From: Mariniflexile sp044335535
GTDB lineage: Bacteria > Bacteroidota > Bacteroidia > Flavobacteriales > Flavobacteriaceae
Assembly: GCF_044335535.1 (NCBI RefSeq)
Contig: NZ_JBIQVZ010000004.1
Location: 124,001 to 188,000, forward strand
Direction of reading: 5' to 3'
Length of the DNA: 64,000 nucleotides
Positions 50,155 to 58,899 of this stretch are shown here, one piece after another (the stretch's first letter is position 1; each line of letters begins with the position of its first letter). Position numbers and translations under genes: made by a program. Below the pieces are notes generated by a model. It was not told the DNA's origin. It did not search any database and was given only the letters and a program-made list of their open reading frames with translations.

Positions 50155-51444
50155 CTACGACAAAAACTTTTTTCTTAAGTCTTCTACTTGGTCATCATTT
50201 ATCGGCACCATTTTACCTAATGAGTTTCCTAAAACTATAGATTTTGCACTAAATTCGGCTACTTCTAGATAATCAAATGTTTGAAGCAACTTATCTCCTG
50301 TAATCATTACGGAGTCATTTTCGATGATCAAAGCCGTAGTACAATTATTTAAAAATTCAGAAGTCTTATTGGTTTTAAAATGGTCACCATACTTAACAGT
50401 GGCAATATCTTGTAAAAATATCCAGCTTTCAGGAATTGTACGCACATTTAAGTGTGTTTTTGTCACTCCAAATGACATTAAATACGGTGGTTGTGTCATA
50501 ATAATAGAATTTACATTTGGGTTACGTTTGTAAATTTCTTCATGTATCCATGTGGCTCTACTAGGTGTTTTTCCTTTTTCCCTTTTACCATCTTTTATTT
50601 GAACGATATCTTCAATATCCATATCCCAACGATTTACGTTTGTTGGAGAAATTAAAAAATCATTGTTTCGCCATCGCATCGAAACGGTTCCGTAAGAACT
50701 TATCATAAGCCCTTGTTGACAGGCACGTTGAACAATTTTACATATTTCCAATCGTTTTTCTAACTCATCGGATGGGTGTTCGGGTTTTTCCATTTCCGGA
50801 ATCATCGAGGGTACTTGGGCTTCAAATTCATCAATTTGAGCATCGGTTAAATAATTTGGTGTGCCAATTTGTGAGCCATACAAAATAGTGCGTGCACAAA
50901 ATTCCAAAGTTTCAAACCTTTGAAAGGCGTCAGATAAATCACTTCCTCCTAAAACGGTTCCATGATTTTCCATAATAATGGCTTTATAGCCTTTTTTAAA
51001 TTCGTCAGCTATTACTTCACCTAATTGTTCACTTCCGGGTAATTCGTAAGTAGCATAACCAATGGGGCCGCAAATATGTTTTGCTTGGGATATGATGTTG
51101 GTATTTGGTATTTTACGAACAATACTAAAAGAAACCAATGCAGGAGGATGTGCGTGAATTACAGACCTGATGTCTGGACGCGCTTCATAAATGGCTTTGT
51201 GAAAAGGAAATTCGGATGAAGGTTTATGTTTGCCAATAACAGCGCCATCTTTTTTAACACAAATAATATCTGAGGGTCTTATAGAACCTTTGTCAATGGC
51301 GGAAGGTGTTACCCATATATTGCCTTCATCATCAATTATAGAAATATTTCCGCCAGAAGTTGTAGTCATGCCTCTTTTGTAAATCCGACTAATAATTTCT
51401 GTTATCTGGTCGCGTGGATGAACTAATTTTATTCTTTGTGACAT
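50155..51444 (-). CDS. Tandem class II aldolase/adducin protein with degenerate second domain
   Basis: The 429-residue protein is two fused class II aldolase folds. Domain 1 (about 8-215) is complete: TTSGGN (28-33), GK.KPSSE with E78, HAHPP with zinc ligands H97 and H99, and ENHG with H161. Domain 2 (about 228-429) keeps the fold (SSYGTVSMRW, PSRATWIHEEIY, SIIMTQPP, LIIENDSVM) but E78 has become A297, H97 M316, H99 Q318 and H161 D376, so it cannot bind zinc. Domain 1 may be an aldolase or epimerase on a sugar phosphate; domain 2 may be structural or regulatory. It sits between rhaB and the permease gene, while a separate RhaEW enzyme supplies aldolase activity. Confidence 0.75.
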   Translation of the reverse strand: MSQRIKLVHPRDQITEIISRIYKRGMTTTSGGNISIIDDEGNIWVTPSAIDKGSIRPSDIICVKKDGAVIGKHKPSSEFPFHKAIYEARPDIRSVIHAHPPALVSFSIVRKIPNTNIISQAKHICGPIGYATYELPGSEQLGEVIADEFKKGYKAIIMENHGTVLGGSDLSDAFQRFETLEFCARTILYGSQIGTPNYLTDAQIDEFEAQVPSMIPEMEKPEHPSDELEKRLEICKIVQRACQQGLMISSYGTVSMRWRNNDFLISPTNVNRWDMDIEDIVQIKDGKREKGKTPSRATWIHEEIYKRNPNVNSIIMTQPPYLMSFGVTKTHLNVRTIPESWIFLQDIATVKYGDHFKTNKTSEFLNNCTTALIIENDSVMITGDKLLQTFDYLEVAEFSAKSIVLGNSLGKMVPINDDQVEDLRKKFLS

Positions 51445-51470
51445 AATTCTAAATTCTTTGGATATATCTC

Positions 51471-52841
51471 TTAGGTAATAATGAACGGCACGTGTTTTTT
51501 TAATGAATAATTTTTCTTCAGGAATTTAGAATTCAATTCTGTATCTGAAATTGAAATAGCAGCTCCTAAGGCAGAACCCAACGAAGAATCGGTAGTTCTT
51601 AATTTCATATTTCTAAAGTAATGTGATAGTAATTTTACATAAAGGTCGTTATCGCTAAAGCCACCATCTATGTATAATCTTTTTATAGAGTCACTACCAA
51701 TAACATTTTTAACACTTTTTATTTGAAGCAATACCAGCTCCGTCATTAGTTGATGGTAGGCGTCTTCAAATTTGGTATATGGTATTTTGGTTTCCGAAGG
51801 CATGTTGCTATCGGTTAAGCTTTCCCATTTAAACATATGTTCGAAATCTTTAATAATTTCGGCATAGGTTTCATAATTAAATTTTACATGGCGGTGGTAA
51901 TCTTCAGATACACCAAAATGTTTATCTAATTTGCTAACCTGAATTTTGTATTCGTTTCCTAAAAATAAGCGGGTTGCCTTAACAGGTTTACCATTAATTC
52001 GCATGTAGTTTATAGAATCTTTATCGTGTGTGTCCTCAATAATGGGATGGTCTGTAAAAGGATTTAATGTAATGCTCCAAGTGCCGGTAGAAACGAGCAC
52101 AAACTTTTTCTTTACGCTTCTAACATAAGGTAATAATGCCGAAGAGCTATCGTGAATGCCCACACCAATTTTAATCCGTTTTCCATTATAGTTCATGTTA
52201 ACGCTTGTTTCGGTAGATACAATAGTTGGTAGTATGTGATGTAGTTCTTCTTTATAAACCCATTCGTGGTAGTCTTTTTTTTTGTAATCCCACAATGCCG
52301 TGTGGCAACCAATACTGGTATATTCGCTTAACGGAATGCCCGTAAAAACATAACTTAGGTATTGTGGTAGGTGTAACGAGTATTTAATTTTTTTAAATAC
52401 TTCAGGTTTGCTATATTTTAACCAATAGAGTTGCAACCCTGAGTTTAAAAGACTTAAATCAAAACAGCCTGTTGTTTTAAGAAATGCTTCTCGTGGACCA
52501 TATTTTTCTAGAAAAGAATCAACAATACTTTTGTCTATAGGTTTGGTGTAGTTGTAAAGTGGCGTTAGTACGTCTCCGTTTTCATCTAAATGAACAAAAC
52601 TAGCGCCATAGGTTGAAAAATTGATGGCTTTCACATTAAATTCGGAAGCTTTAAGAATGTTTTCAAAAACACTTTTTAACCAACTTTGAAGTGCTGCTAG
52701 ATTTTCGGTAGGAAAACCATCTTCATCTTCAATTTCGTCAAAGTGTGTATATTCTTTATAAACTTCCTTATAATCTTTATCAAAAAGAAAGAATTTTTTA
52801 TTGGTTTTTCCAATATCAAAAACAGCTGTTACGTCTATCAT
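51471..52841 (-). CDS. rhaB: FGGY-family carbohydrate kinase, L-rhamnulokinase
   Basis: The 456-residue kinase has the FGGY two-domain fold: VTAVFDIGKTNKKFFLFDKDYKEV (phosphate 1 motif), NFSTYGASFVHLDENGDVLTPLYNYTKP, IGVGIHDSSSALLPYVRSVKKKFVLVSTGTWSITLNPF (phosphate 2 and adenosine motif region), and YIDGGFSDNDLYVKLLSHYF. Its place between a rhamnose isomerase and other rhamnose genes supports phosphorylation of L-rhamnulose at C1. A fuculose or xylulose kinase would be the alternatives. It is nine bases downstream of rhaI. Confidence 0.85.
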   Translation of the reverse strand: MIDVTAVFDIGKTNKKFFLFDKDYKEVYKEYTHFDEIEDEDGFPTENLAALQSWLKSVFENILKASEFNVKAINFSTYGASFVHLDENGDVLTPLYNYTKPIDKSIVDSFLEKYGPREAFLKTTGCFDLSLLNSGLQLYWLKYSKPEVFKKIKYSLHLPQYLSYVFTGIPLSEYTSIGCHTALWDYKKKDYHEWVYKEELHHILPTIVSTETSVNMNYNGKRIKIGVGIHDSSSALLPYVRSVKKKFVLVSTGTWSITLNPFTDHPIIEDTHDKDSINYMRINGKPVKATRLFLGNEYKIQVSKLDKHFGVSEDYHRHVKFNYETYAEIIKDFEHMFKWESLTDSNMPSETKIPYTKFEDAYHQLMTELVLLQIKSVKNVIGSDSIKRLYIDGGFSDNDLYVKLLSHYFRNMKLRTTDSSLGSALGAAISISDTELNSKFLKKNYSLKKHVPFIIT

Positions 52842-52850
52842 ACAAAACTA

Positions 52851-54131
52851 TTATAAACCTGTTGCTACGGTATTTTTGCCTCTTTCTTTAATTAATAGAT
52901 TTCTAACGTCTAACGAACGGTATGCTTGAATAGGGTTTAAAGCAGCACCTTTTTGTAATCTGGCATGGGCTAAAAGCGGTCTTACATCTGTTCTATAGGC
53001 GTCTTGTAAAATTTCCTGACATGTAACGACATCATTGTTTAATTGTGCAGTTTTTAATAAATCTTGGTCCACTAAAAGCGCTTTAGTATAAGCTTCCTGA
53101 ATGGCTTCAAGCGATTGTATTAAATCTTCTAAAGGATCTTTAACGTTGTGGCTAGCGTCTATCATCCATGCTAAATCTGGGTTTTGTGGGTTGTTTTGCA
53201 TGCCGTAAACCAATTCATTAAAAATTAAGAATAGGGCATAAGGTTTGATGCTTCCAACAGTTAAATCGTCATCACCGTATTTACTATCGTTAAAATGGAA
53301 TCCACCCAATTTACCTTTCAACATTAAGATAGAAACAATTTGTTCTATGTTGCTGTTTGGTAAATGATGGCCTAAATCGACTAAAGAATAAGCTTTATCT
53401 CCACACGCATTGGCAAGCATGAATGATGTTCCCCAATCTTGAATAACGGTACTATAAAAGTTCGGTTCGTAAGGTTTGTATTCAATAAGCATGCTCCAAT
53501 CATTGGGCAGTCCTTTATAAATGTCTTTTAGGCTATTTTCGGTATGTTTAAGTGCTGTTTGAAAGTTGTTCTGTCCAGGAAAACAAGATCCATCGGCCAA
53601 CCAAACGGTTAAACTTTTAGAGCCTAATTGATTACCTATATTGATAACATCTAAATTATGCTGAATAGCTTGTTGCCTAACAGCTTCGTTAGTGTTGCTT
53701 AAAGAACCATATTTGTAGCTTTCTTTAGCATTTTTTTGGTCTTGAAACGTGTTAGAGTTTACCGCATCAAACTTAATATCCAAACTGTTAGCCAATTCTT
53801 TAACAGCTTTATAATCCTGTGGAATATCCCAAGGAATGTGAAGTGATACAGCACCTGCTGTTTGTGTTAATGAATGAATTAAACCAACATCTTCAATTTT
53901 TTGTTCTAAACTTGAAGGTTCTCCATAAAACGAAAAACGCCCAAAACGGGTACCACCAGCACCTAATGCCCAACTTGGAATGGCAACTTGAAAGTCTTGT
54001 AGTTTTTTAATAATGGCATTAACATGAACGCCTTTTTTTGATAAACTATTTGATAAAAAATCAAAATGCTCTTGATGCGATTTTAAATCTTTATTGTTAG
54101 CGTCTTGTATATGGTTTTGTTCTATTTTCAT
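52851..54131 (-). CDS. rhaI: L-rhamnose isomerase (RhaI type)
   Basis: ATG at 54131 is the preferred start (MKIEQNHIQDANNKDL); the longer frame would begin with TTG at 54152. The 426-residue TIM-barrel enzyme interconverts L-rhamnose and L-rhamnulose. It belongs to the RhaI branch known from Pseudomonas stutzeri, not the E. coli RhaA branch: WALGAGGTRFGRF, LIEYKPYEPNFYSTVIQDWGTSFMLANACGDKAYSLVDLGHHLPNSNIEQIV, and GGFHFNDSKYGDDDLTVGSI hold the metal-binding E, D and H residues. It leads the minus-strand unit rhaI-rhaB-tandem aldolase-permease. A 14 bp direct repeat spans its start codon. Confidence 0.9.
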   Translation of the reverse strand: MKIEQNHIQDANNKDLKSHQEHFDFLSNSLSKKGVHVNAIIKKLQDFQVAIPSWALGAGGTRFGRFSFYGEPSSLEQKIEDVGLIHSLTQTAGAVSLHIPWDIPQDYKAVKELANSLDIKFDAVNSNTFQDQKNAKESYKYGSLSNTNEAVRQQAIQHNLDVINIGNQLGSKSLTVWLADGSCFPGQNNFQTALKHTENSLKDIYKGLPNDWSMLIEYKPYEPNFYSTVIQDWGTSFMLANACGDKAYSLVDLGHHLPNSNIEQIVSILMLKGKLGGFHFNDSKYGDDDLTVGSIKPYALFLIFNELVYGMQNNPQNPDLAWMIDASHNVKDPLEDLIQSLEAIQEAYTKALLVDQDLLKTAQLNNDVVTCQEILQDAYRTDVRPLLAHARLQKGAALNPIQAYRSLDVRNLLIKERGKNTVATGL

Positions 54132-54274
54132 GTGTTTATTTTTAAGTTTCAAAGTTGCAGAGTTTCAAAGCTTCAAAGACTCTTGATTCTTGGCTCTATT
54201 TTCTATTCCATAACCCCTAATAATTATTTCCTTGAGTGTACAAAGTTTTGGTCACGGTCGTTTCATGTGTTTAT
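54126..54274. repeat. 14 bp direct repeat flanking a word-repeat insertion at the rhaI start
   Basis: TTTCATGTGTTTAT occurs at 54126-54139, where it covers the rhaI start codon on the minus strand, and again at 54261-54274. Between them lie 121 bp that begin with CAAAGTTTCAAAG-type words (54148-54180). The layout looks like an insertion or duplication that placed word-repeat DNA between the gene and its original leader. Confidence 0.65.
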
Positions 54275-54432
54275 CTCACAAAAAATTGTTTTCATTGGTG
54301 TTCGATGATTTTCAATTGCTTAAAGCAAATTTTTTGTTAATGGCGATTTCATGAATTGGTAATTTTTTAGTAGCAGATTAGCAATTATAAAGCTTTAAAC
54401 TTGGATTATAATGAGAAAAAATGAGTTGTCTT

Positions 54433-54475
54433 AAAAAAAACTTCCATATATATTAATATGCTATGGAAGTTTTTT
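54433..54475 (-). terminator. Terminator after the RhaEW gene
   Basis: ACTTCCATA (54440-54448) pairs with TATGGAAGT (54462-54470), with an AT-rich loop and A and T runs outside. It follows the stop of the minus-strand gene at 54502 by about 27 bases and could act in both directions. Confidence 0.8.
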
Positions 54476-54501
54476 ACAAACTAAAACTAACTCAAAATAT
54501 C

Positions 54502-56613
54502 TTATCTGACAAATGCGTTGGCCATTCCACCATCAACATTCACAATGTTTCCTGTTGTTTTGTTTAAAATGGCAACCAATGAAAACACACCGTTGGCAAT
54601 ATCTTCAGGATATATAATTTCGTTTAATAAATTTCTTTTTGCATAATGTGCAGGAAGTTCTTCTACCGTAATGCCGTAAGCTTTAGCACGACCTTCTGCC
54701 CAAGCACCTTCCCATATTTTACTACCCACAATAACACCATCTGGGTTAACAATATTAACGCGTATTTTATCTGGAGCTAATTCAGCTGCCAATAAACGTG
54801 CCATGTGTTGTTGTGCCGCTTTAGCAGTACCATAACCAACATTATTAGGGCCAGAGACCAATCCGTTTTTACTAGCAATGCTAATGAAGTTTCCTCCTAA
54901 ATTTTGTTTACGCATCACTTCCACACCAACTTTTGCCAATTCAAACTGGCCTTTAACCAATACATTTTGTAAAATGTCCCAGTCTTTTTCGGTAGTTTCT
55001 TCAATTGGTTTAGAAATTGCTAAACCAGCACTGTGTACAATAATATCAACTCCTCCAAATTCTAAACAGGCTTTGCCGAAAGCTTCTTTAATAGAATTAT
55101 AACTGGTAACATCACATACTGCATAAGTAGATACATCGCGTTTGTAAGTCGCGTTGGCTTCTTTTAAACTATCTTCATTTATATCGGTTAAAACGACATT
55201 AGCACCTTCGGCAGCTAATTTATCGGCAATCGCTTTTCCAATACCACCACCAGCACCAGTCACTAATACTATTTTACGCGATAACGGTTTTTCTTTTGGC
55301 ATTCTAGAAAGTTTTGCTTCTTCCAATAACCAATATTCAATATCAAACGCTTCTTGTCTTGGTAGCGAGGTATAAGAAGTTATAGCTTCGGCACCACGCA
55401 TTACGTTAATGGCATTGATGTAAAATTCGCTGGCAACTCTGGTTGTTTGTTTATCTTTTGAAAAACTAAACATACCTACTCCTGGATAAATAATAATCAC
55501 AGGATTCGGGTCGCGCATGGCTGGACTATTGGTTTTTTTGCAAGTATTATAATAGTCGGTATATTCTTGTCTATAAGCTTCAAAAGCAGGTTCTAATTTT
55601 TTCAGAATAGCTTTGGAATCTGATAAATCTTCATGAGTATCTAAAGTTAAAACCAAGGGTTGGATTTTTGTTCTTAAGAAATGGTCTGGACAAGAAGTTC
55701 CCAAAGGAGCCAATCTTGCTAAGTCATTACTATTGATAAACTCCAAAACCACGTCGCTATCAGAAAAATGACCAATCATTTGGTTTTCTGAAGAACACAA
55801 ACCTCTTAGTAAAGGCATTAACTGAGCGGCTTTTTCCAAACGTTCTTGTTTGGGTAAGCTTGGTACTTTTTGGCCGCCAAAAATGGATCCTTTTTCTTTT
55901 ATTTTATTTTCTATATATTCAGAAGCCATTTCTATAACTTCCAAACTATTTATATAACATTCGTAAGATGTATCACCCCAAGTGAATAACCCGTGGCTAC
56001 CAAGAACGATTCCTCTAATGCCAGGATTATCGTTTAAGCATTTTTCTAATTGTAAGCCTAGATCGAAACCGGGACGTTGCCAAGGCACCCATCCCATTGT
56101 ATCTCCCCAAATTTCTTTAGTCACTTTTTCACTGTCTTTAGCAGCAGCAACAGCTATTAAAGCATCTGGATGTAAGTGGTCTATATGTGCAAATGGTAAT
56201 AATCCGTGGAGAGGCGTATCAATAGATGGTGCTTTACTGTCTAAGTCATATATGCAGTGATTAAAAAGGCCAACCATGCGATCTTCATCACTTAAACCAC
56301 CATAAACATTTTTCAAATTACGTAATCTTCCGGTATATAAACCAGCAATTCCAGAACGTGTTAATGTTCCAATATCGCCACCAGAACCTTTAACCCACAT
56401 AACCTCAACTTCTTCATTTGTTAACGGATCTTTTTCTATGGTTTTACAGCTAGTATTTCCGCCACCATAATTGGTAATTCTCAAATCAGCACCTAATATA
56501 TTGGAGCGGTATAAAAATAAAGCAACTTGATCGTCATTTAAGGTATCTGCTTTCTTATCATCCCAAAGATAGTCTACATATTTGAATTTTTTTGTTGTTA
56601 TATTCATGAGCAT
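54502..56613 (-). CDS. Bifunctional L-rhamnulose-1-phosphate aldolase / L-lactaldehyde dehydrogenase (RhaEW type)
   Basis: The 703-residue protein fuses a class II aldolase half (about 1-430; NYGGGNTSCK, MWVKGSGGDIG, TPLHGLLPFAHIDHLHPDA, LGSHGLFTWG) with a short-chain dehydrogenase half (about 440-703; VLVTGAGGGIGKAIADKLAAEGANVVLTDI, VHSAGLA, ISIASKNGLVSGPNNVGYGTAKAA with the Y..K pair, IVNVDGG). This architecture is known in rhamnose catabolism as RhaEW: it cleaves rhamnulose 1-phosphate to DHAP and L-lactaldehyde and oxidises the aldehyde to L-lactate. Start is ATG at 56613 or two codons later. It is divergent from the uxuB-like gene, with a shared symmetric control region. Confidence 0.9.
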   Translation of the reverse strand: MLMNITTKKFKYVDYLWDDKKADTLNDDQVALFLYRSNILGADLRITNYGGGNTSCKTIEKDPLTNEEVEVMWVKGSGGDIGTLTRSGIAGLYTGRLRNLKNVYGGLSDEDRMVGLFNHCIYDLDSKAPSIDTPLHGLLPFAHIDHLHPDALIAVAAAKDSEKVTKEIWGDTMGWVPWQRPGFDLGLQLEKCLNDNPGIRGIVLGSHGLFTWGDTSYECYINSLEVIEMASEYIENKIKEKGSIFGGQKVPSLPKQERLEKAAQLMPLLRGLCSSENQMIGHFSDSDVVLEFINSNDLARLAPLGTSCPDHFLRTKIQPLVLTLDTHEDLSDSKAILKKLEPAFEAYRQEYTDYYNTCKKTNSPAMRDPNPVIIIYPGVGMFSFSKDKQTTRVASEFYINAINVMRGAEAITSYTSLPRQEAFDIEYWLLEEAKLSRMPKEKPLSRKIVLVTGAGGGIGKAIADKLAAEGANVVLTDINEDSLKEANATYKRDVSTYAVCDVTSYNSIKEAFGKACLEFGGVDIIVHSAGLAISKPIEETTEKDWDILQNVLVKGQFELAKVGVEVMRKQNLGGNFISIASKNGLVSGPNNVGYGTAKAAQQHMARLLAAELAPDKIRVNIVNPDGVIVGSKIWEGAWAEGRAKAYGITVEELPAHYAKRNLLNEIIYPEDIANGVFSLVAILNKTTGNIVNVDGGMANAFVR

Positions 56614-56630
56614 TGTTAAAATTTACTGAA

Positions 56631-56638
56631 CAAAAATA
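56631..56638 (-). promoter_or_regulatory. -7 box of the RhaEW gene promoter
   Basis: The minus strand reads TATTTTTG, matching TAnnTTTG, 17 nt before the gene start. No TTG-type -33 element is seen at the right distance. Confidence 0.6.
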
Positions 56639-56661
56639 AACCAAGCCAATAATGTTTCTAT

Positions 56662-56677
56662 CCTGTACTGTACTGTA
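56662..56677. promoter_or_regulatory. Candidate operator 1 in the divergent control region
   Basis: CCTGTACTGTACTGTA; the core CCTGTACTGTAC (56662-56673) is the exact reverse complement of the core of site 2. On the minus strand it is 23 nt upstream of the -7 box at 56638-56631. CTGTA is repeated within it. Confidence 0.7.
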
Positions 56678-56826
56678 ATTTACTAAAAATTAATGAATCA
56701 TTAAAAAATGCGTTATGGGTCTGTATTTTTTAATTAAGAGATTGTGGGATTAGCCGTTTTACTAATTGTATATTAGATACTTATAGATATTACAGATTAT
56801 AAAAAACCATAGTATTTTAAAATAAA

Positions 56827-56844
56827 GTACAGTACAGGACAGTA
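56827..56844. promoter_or_regulatory. Candidate operator 2 in the divergent control region
   Basis: GTACAGTACAGGACAGTA; the core GTACAGTACAGG (56827-56838) matches site 1 in mirror orientation and lies exactly 23 nt upstream of the plus-strand -7 box. Confidence 0.7.
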
Positions 56845-56861
56845 TATGTGGATGAGATGTT

Positions 56862-56869
56862 TAAATTTG
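56862..56869 (+). promoter_or_regulatory. -7 box of the uxuB-uxuA-lut-kduI promoter
   Basis: TAAATTTG matches TAnnTTTG and lies 30 nt before the start at 56900. As on the other side, no TTG -33 element is apparent, which would suit activator-dependent transcription. Confidence 0.6.
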
Positions 56870-56899
56870 TGATTTGAAGAAATAAAACATTGAATTTAT

Positions 56900-57712
56900 A
56901 TGAATCTATTTAATTTAGAGGGCAAAATTGTCTTAGTTACAGGAGGTGGAGGCGTACTTGGAGGAAGTATGGCTGAGTATCTTTTGGAAAACGGTGCAAC
57001 TGTTATCATATTACATTACAAACAAGATACTGTAGATAATACAGTAAAAAGAATGCAATCGATTAACAATAAAGTTGACGGTTTTGTTTGTAACGTGGTT
57101 GATGAAAAAAGCCTTCAAGAAGTCGCTGAAGCTATTATAGCGAAGTATGGTAAAATAGATGTGCTTATTAATGCAGCAGGAGGCAATATGCCCGGAGCAA
57201 CCGTAGGACCAACACAATCGTTTTTTGACATCAATATGAACGACTTTAGAAAAGTAGTCGACCTAAATTTATTTGGAAGTATCATACCATCCATTGTTTT
57301 TGGTAAAGAGATGGTAAAAAACAAACAGGGTGTTATCATTAATATATCTTCAATGGCTTCAGAACGTGCCATAACTAGAGTGGCAGGCTATTCAGCATCT
57401 AAAGCAGCGATTGATAATTACACCAAATGGTTAGCGGTAGAATTGGCCTTGAAATATGGCGACGGTTTACGCGTAAACGCCATTGCTCCAGGGTTTTTTA
57501 TTGGAAACCAAAACAGGAATTTGTTGCTGAATGAAGATGGCAGCTTAACGCAAAGAGGTAGCACCATTATTAACAATACGCCCATGAAACGTTTTGGTGA
57601 TGCCGATGAATTAAACGGGGCATTACATTATCTATGTTCAGATGCTTCAAAATTTGTTACAGGTATTGTTATTCCTGTAGATGGTGGTTTTAGTGCTTTT
57701 AGTGGTGTTTAA
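56900..57712 (+). CDS. uxuB: SDR-family D-mannonate oxidoreductase (fructuronate reductase)
   Basis: The 270-residue protein is a classical short-chain dehydrogenase: KIVLVTGGGGVLGGSMAEYLLENGATVIIL (NAD binding), LINAAGGNMPGA, IINISSMASERAITRVAGYSASKAAIDNYTKWLAVELA (catalytic S, Y, K), NAIAPGFFIGNQNRNLL and a closing VDGGFSAFSGV. The last two stretches and the adjacent uxuA gene indicate reduction of D-fructuronate to D-mannonate. This SDR form is unrelated to the long-chain E. coli UxuB. It is the first gene of a six-gene operon (uxuB-uxuA-lutABC-kduI) and divergent from the RhaEW gene. Confidence 0.8.
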   Translation: MNLFNLEGKIVLVTGGGGVLGGSMAEYLLENGATVIILHYKQDTVDNTVKRMQSINNKVDGFVCNVVDEKSLQEVAEAIIAKYGKIDVLINAAGGNMPGATVGPTQSFFDINMNDFRKVVDLNLFGSIIPSIVFGKEMVKNKQGVIINISSMASERAITRVAGYSASKAAIDNYTKWLAVELALKYGDGLRVNAIAPGFFIGNQNRNLLLNEDGSLTQRGSTIINNTPMKRFGDADELNGALHYLCSDASKFVTGIVIPVDGGFSAFSGV

Positions 57713-57730
57713 TTATATATTTAGGTAAAA

Positions 57731-58888
57731 ATGCAAGAAACATTTAGATGGTTTGGAGTTAATGACTCTGTGAAATTATCATACATAAAACAAGCAGGTG
57801 CAACAGGTGTGGTAACAGCATTGCACCATATTCCAAATGGAGAAGTTTGGGAAGTTGATGAGATTATAAAAGTCAAAAATGCCATAGAAGCCCATGATTT
57901 GGAATGGTCTTTTATAGAAAGTATTCCCATTCACGAAAACATCAAACTACGAAAAGGCGACTATTTACAACGTATCGAAAATTATAAGCAAAGTTTACGA
58001 AATGTAGCGGCTTGTGGTATTAAGAATGTGTGTTATAATTTCATGCCCGTTTTAGACTGGACACGTACCGAATTATTTTGGAAATTACCAGATGGCAGTA
58101 CCGCATTGCGTTTTGATAAAGTAGATATGGCTGTTTTTGAAAAATTCATCATGGAACGTGAAGGTGTTGAAGACGCATACACTCCAGAAATTCTAGAACA
58201 AGCAAAGCTGCGTTTTTCTAAAATGACTTCAGAAGAAAAGCAAGGTTTAGAAGATAATGTTTTAAAAGGGCTTCCAGGAACGGTTGACGATTTAACCATT
58301 CCTGTTTTTAAAGACATGATCGCGCAATACGATAACTTATCGCATGCCGATTTAAAAGCCAATTTGTCATTCTTCTTAAATCAAGTCATTCCGGTTTGTG
58401 AAGAACATGGGATGGTTATGGCTATTCATCCAGACGATCCACCAATGGACATTATGGGATTGCCTCGAATTATTAAATCTGAAAAAGACTTAGAAGATTT
58501 AGTTGGTTTTATCGATAGTCCTTCAAACGGTATCACTTTTTGTACAGGTTCGTTGGGGGCCAATCCAGATAACGATTTACCTAAAATGATTCGAAAATTT
58601 GCAGACCGAATTCATTTTCTTCATTTAAGAAATGTAAAGAGAGAGGCTGATGGTAGTTTTTTTGAAGATAATCATTTAGAAGGTTCTATCGATATGTACG
58701 AAGTGGTAAAAGCGGTATTGGAAGTAGAGAAAAAAAGAGATATTCAATTGCCCATGCGTCCAGACCACGGACATCAAATGCTACAAGATTTAGAAGATAA
58801 CAGAGCCTATGCTGGTTATACGGCTATTGGTCGTTTAAGAGGTTTAGCAGAATTACGAGGTTTGGCCCTCGGTATTTCAAGAAGTTAA
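57731..58888 (+). CDS. uxuA: Mannonate dehydratase
   Basis: The 385-residue TIM-barrel enzyme dehydrates D-mannonate to 2-keto-3-deoxygluconate. It shows TFRWFGVNDSVKLSYIKQAGATGVVTALHHIPNGEVW at the start, CYNFMPVLDWTRTELFWKLPDGS, MAIHPDDPPMDIMGLPRI (metal-binding H and D), TFCTGSLGANPDNDLPKMIRKFADRIHFLHLRNVKRE, and LPMRPDHGHQMLQD. Length is near that of E. coli UxuA (394). It follows uxuB by 18 bases. No KDG kinase or aldolase genes are in the window. Confidence 0.95.
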   Translation: MQETFRWFGVNDSVKLSYIKQAGATGVVTALHHIPNGEVWEVDEIIKVKNAIEAHDLEWSFIESIPIHENIKLRKGDYLQRIENYKQSLRNVAACGIKNVCYNFMPVLDWTRTELFWKLPDGSTALRFDKVDMAVFEKFIMEREGVEDAYTPEILEQAKLRFSKMTSEEKQGLEDNVLKGLPGTVDDLTIPVFKDMIAQYDNLSHADLKANLSFFLNQVIPVCEEHGMVMAIHPDDPPMDIMGLPRIIKSEKDLEDLVGFIDSPSNGITFCTGSLGANPDNDLPKMIRKFADRIHFLHLRNVKREADGSFFEDNHLEGSIDMYEVVKAVLEVEKKRDIQLPMRPDHGHQMLQDLEDNRAYAGYTAIGRLRGLAELRGLALGISRS

Positions 58889-58899
58889 TAAAAGCAAAA

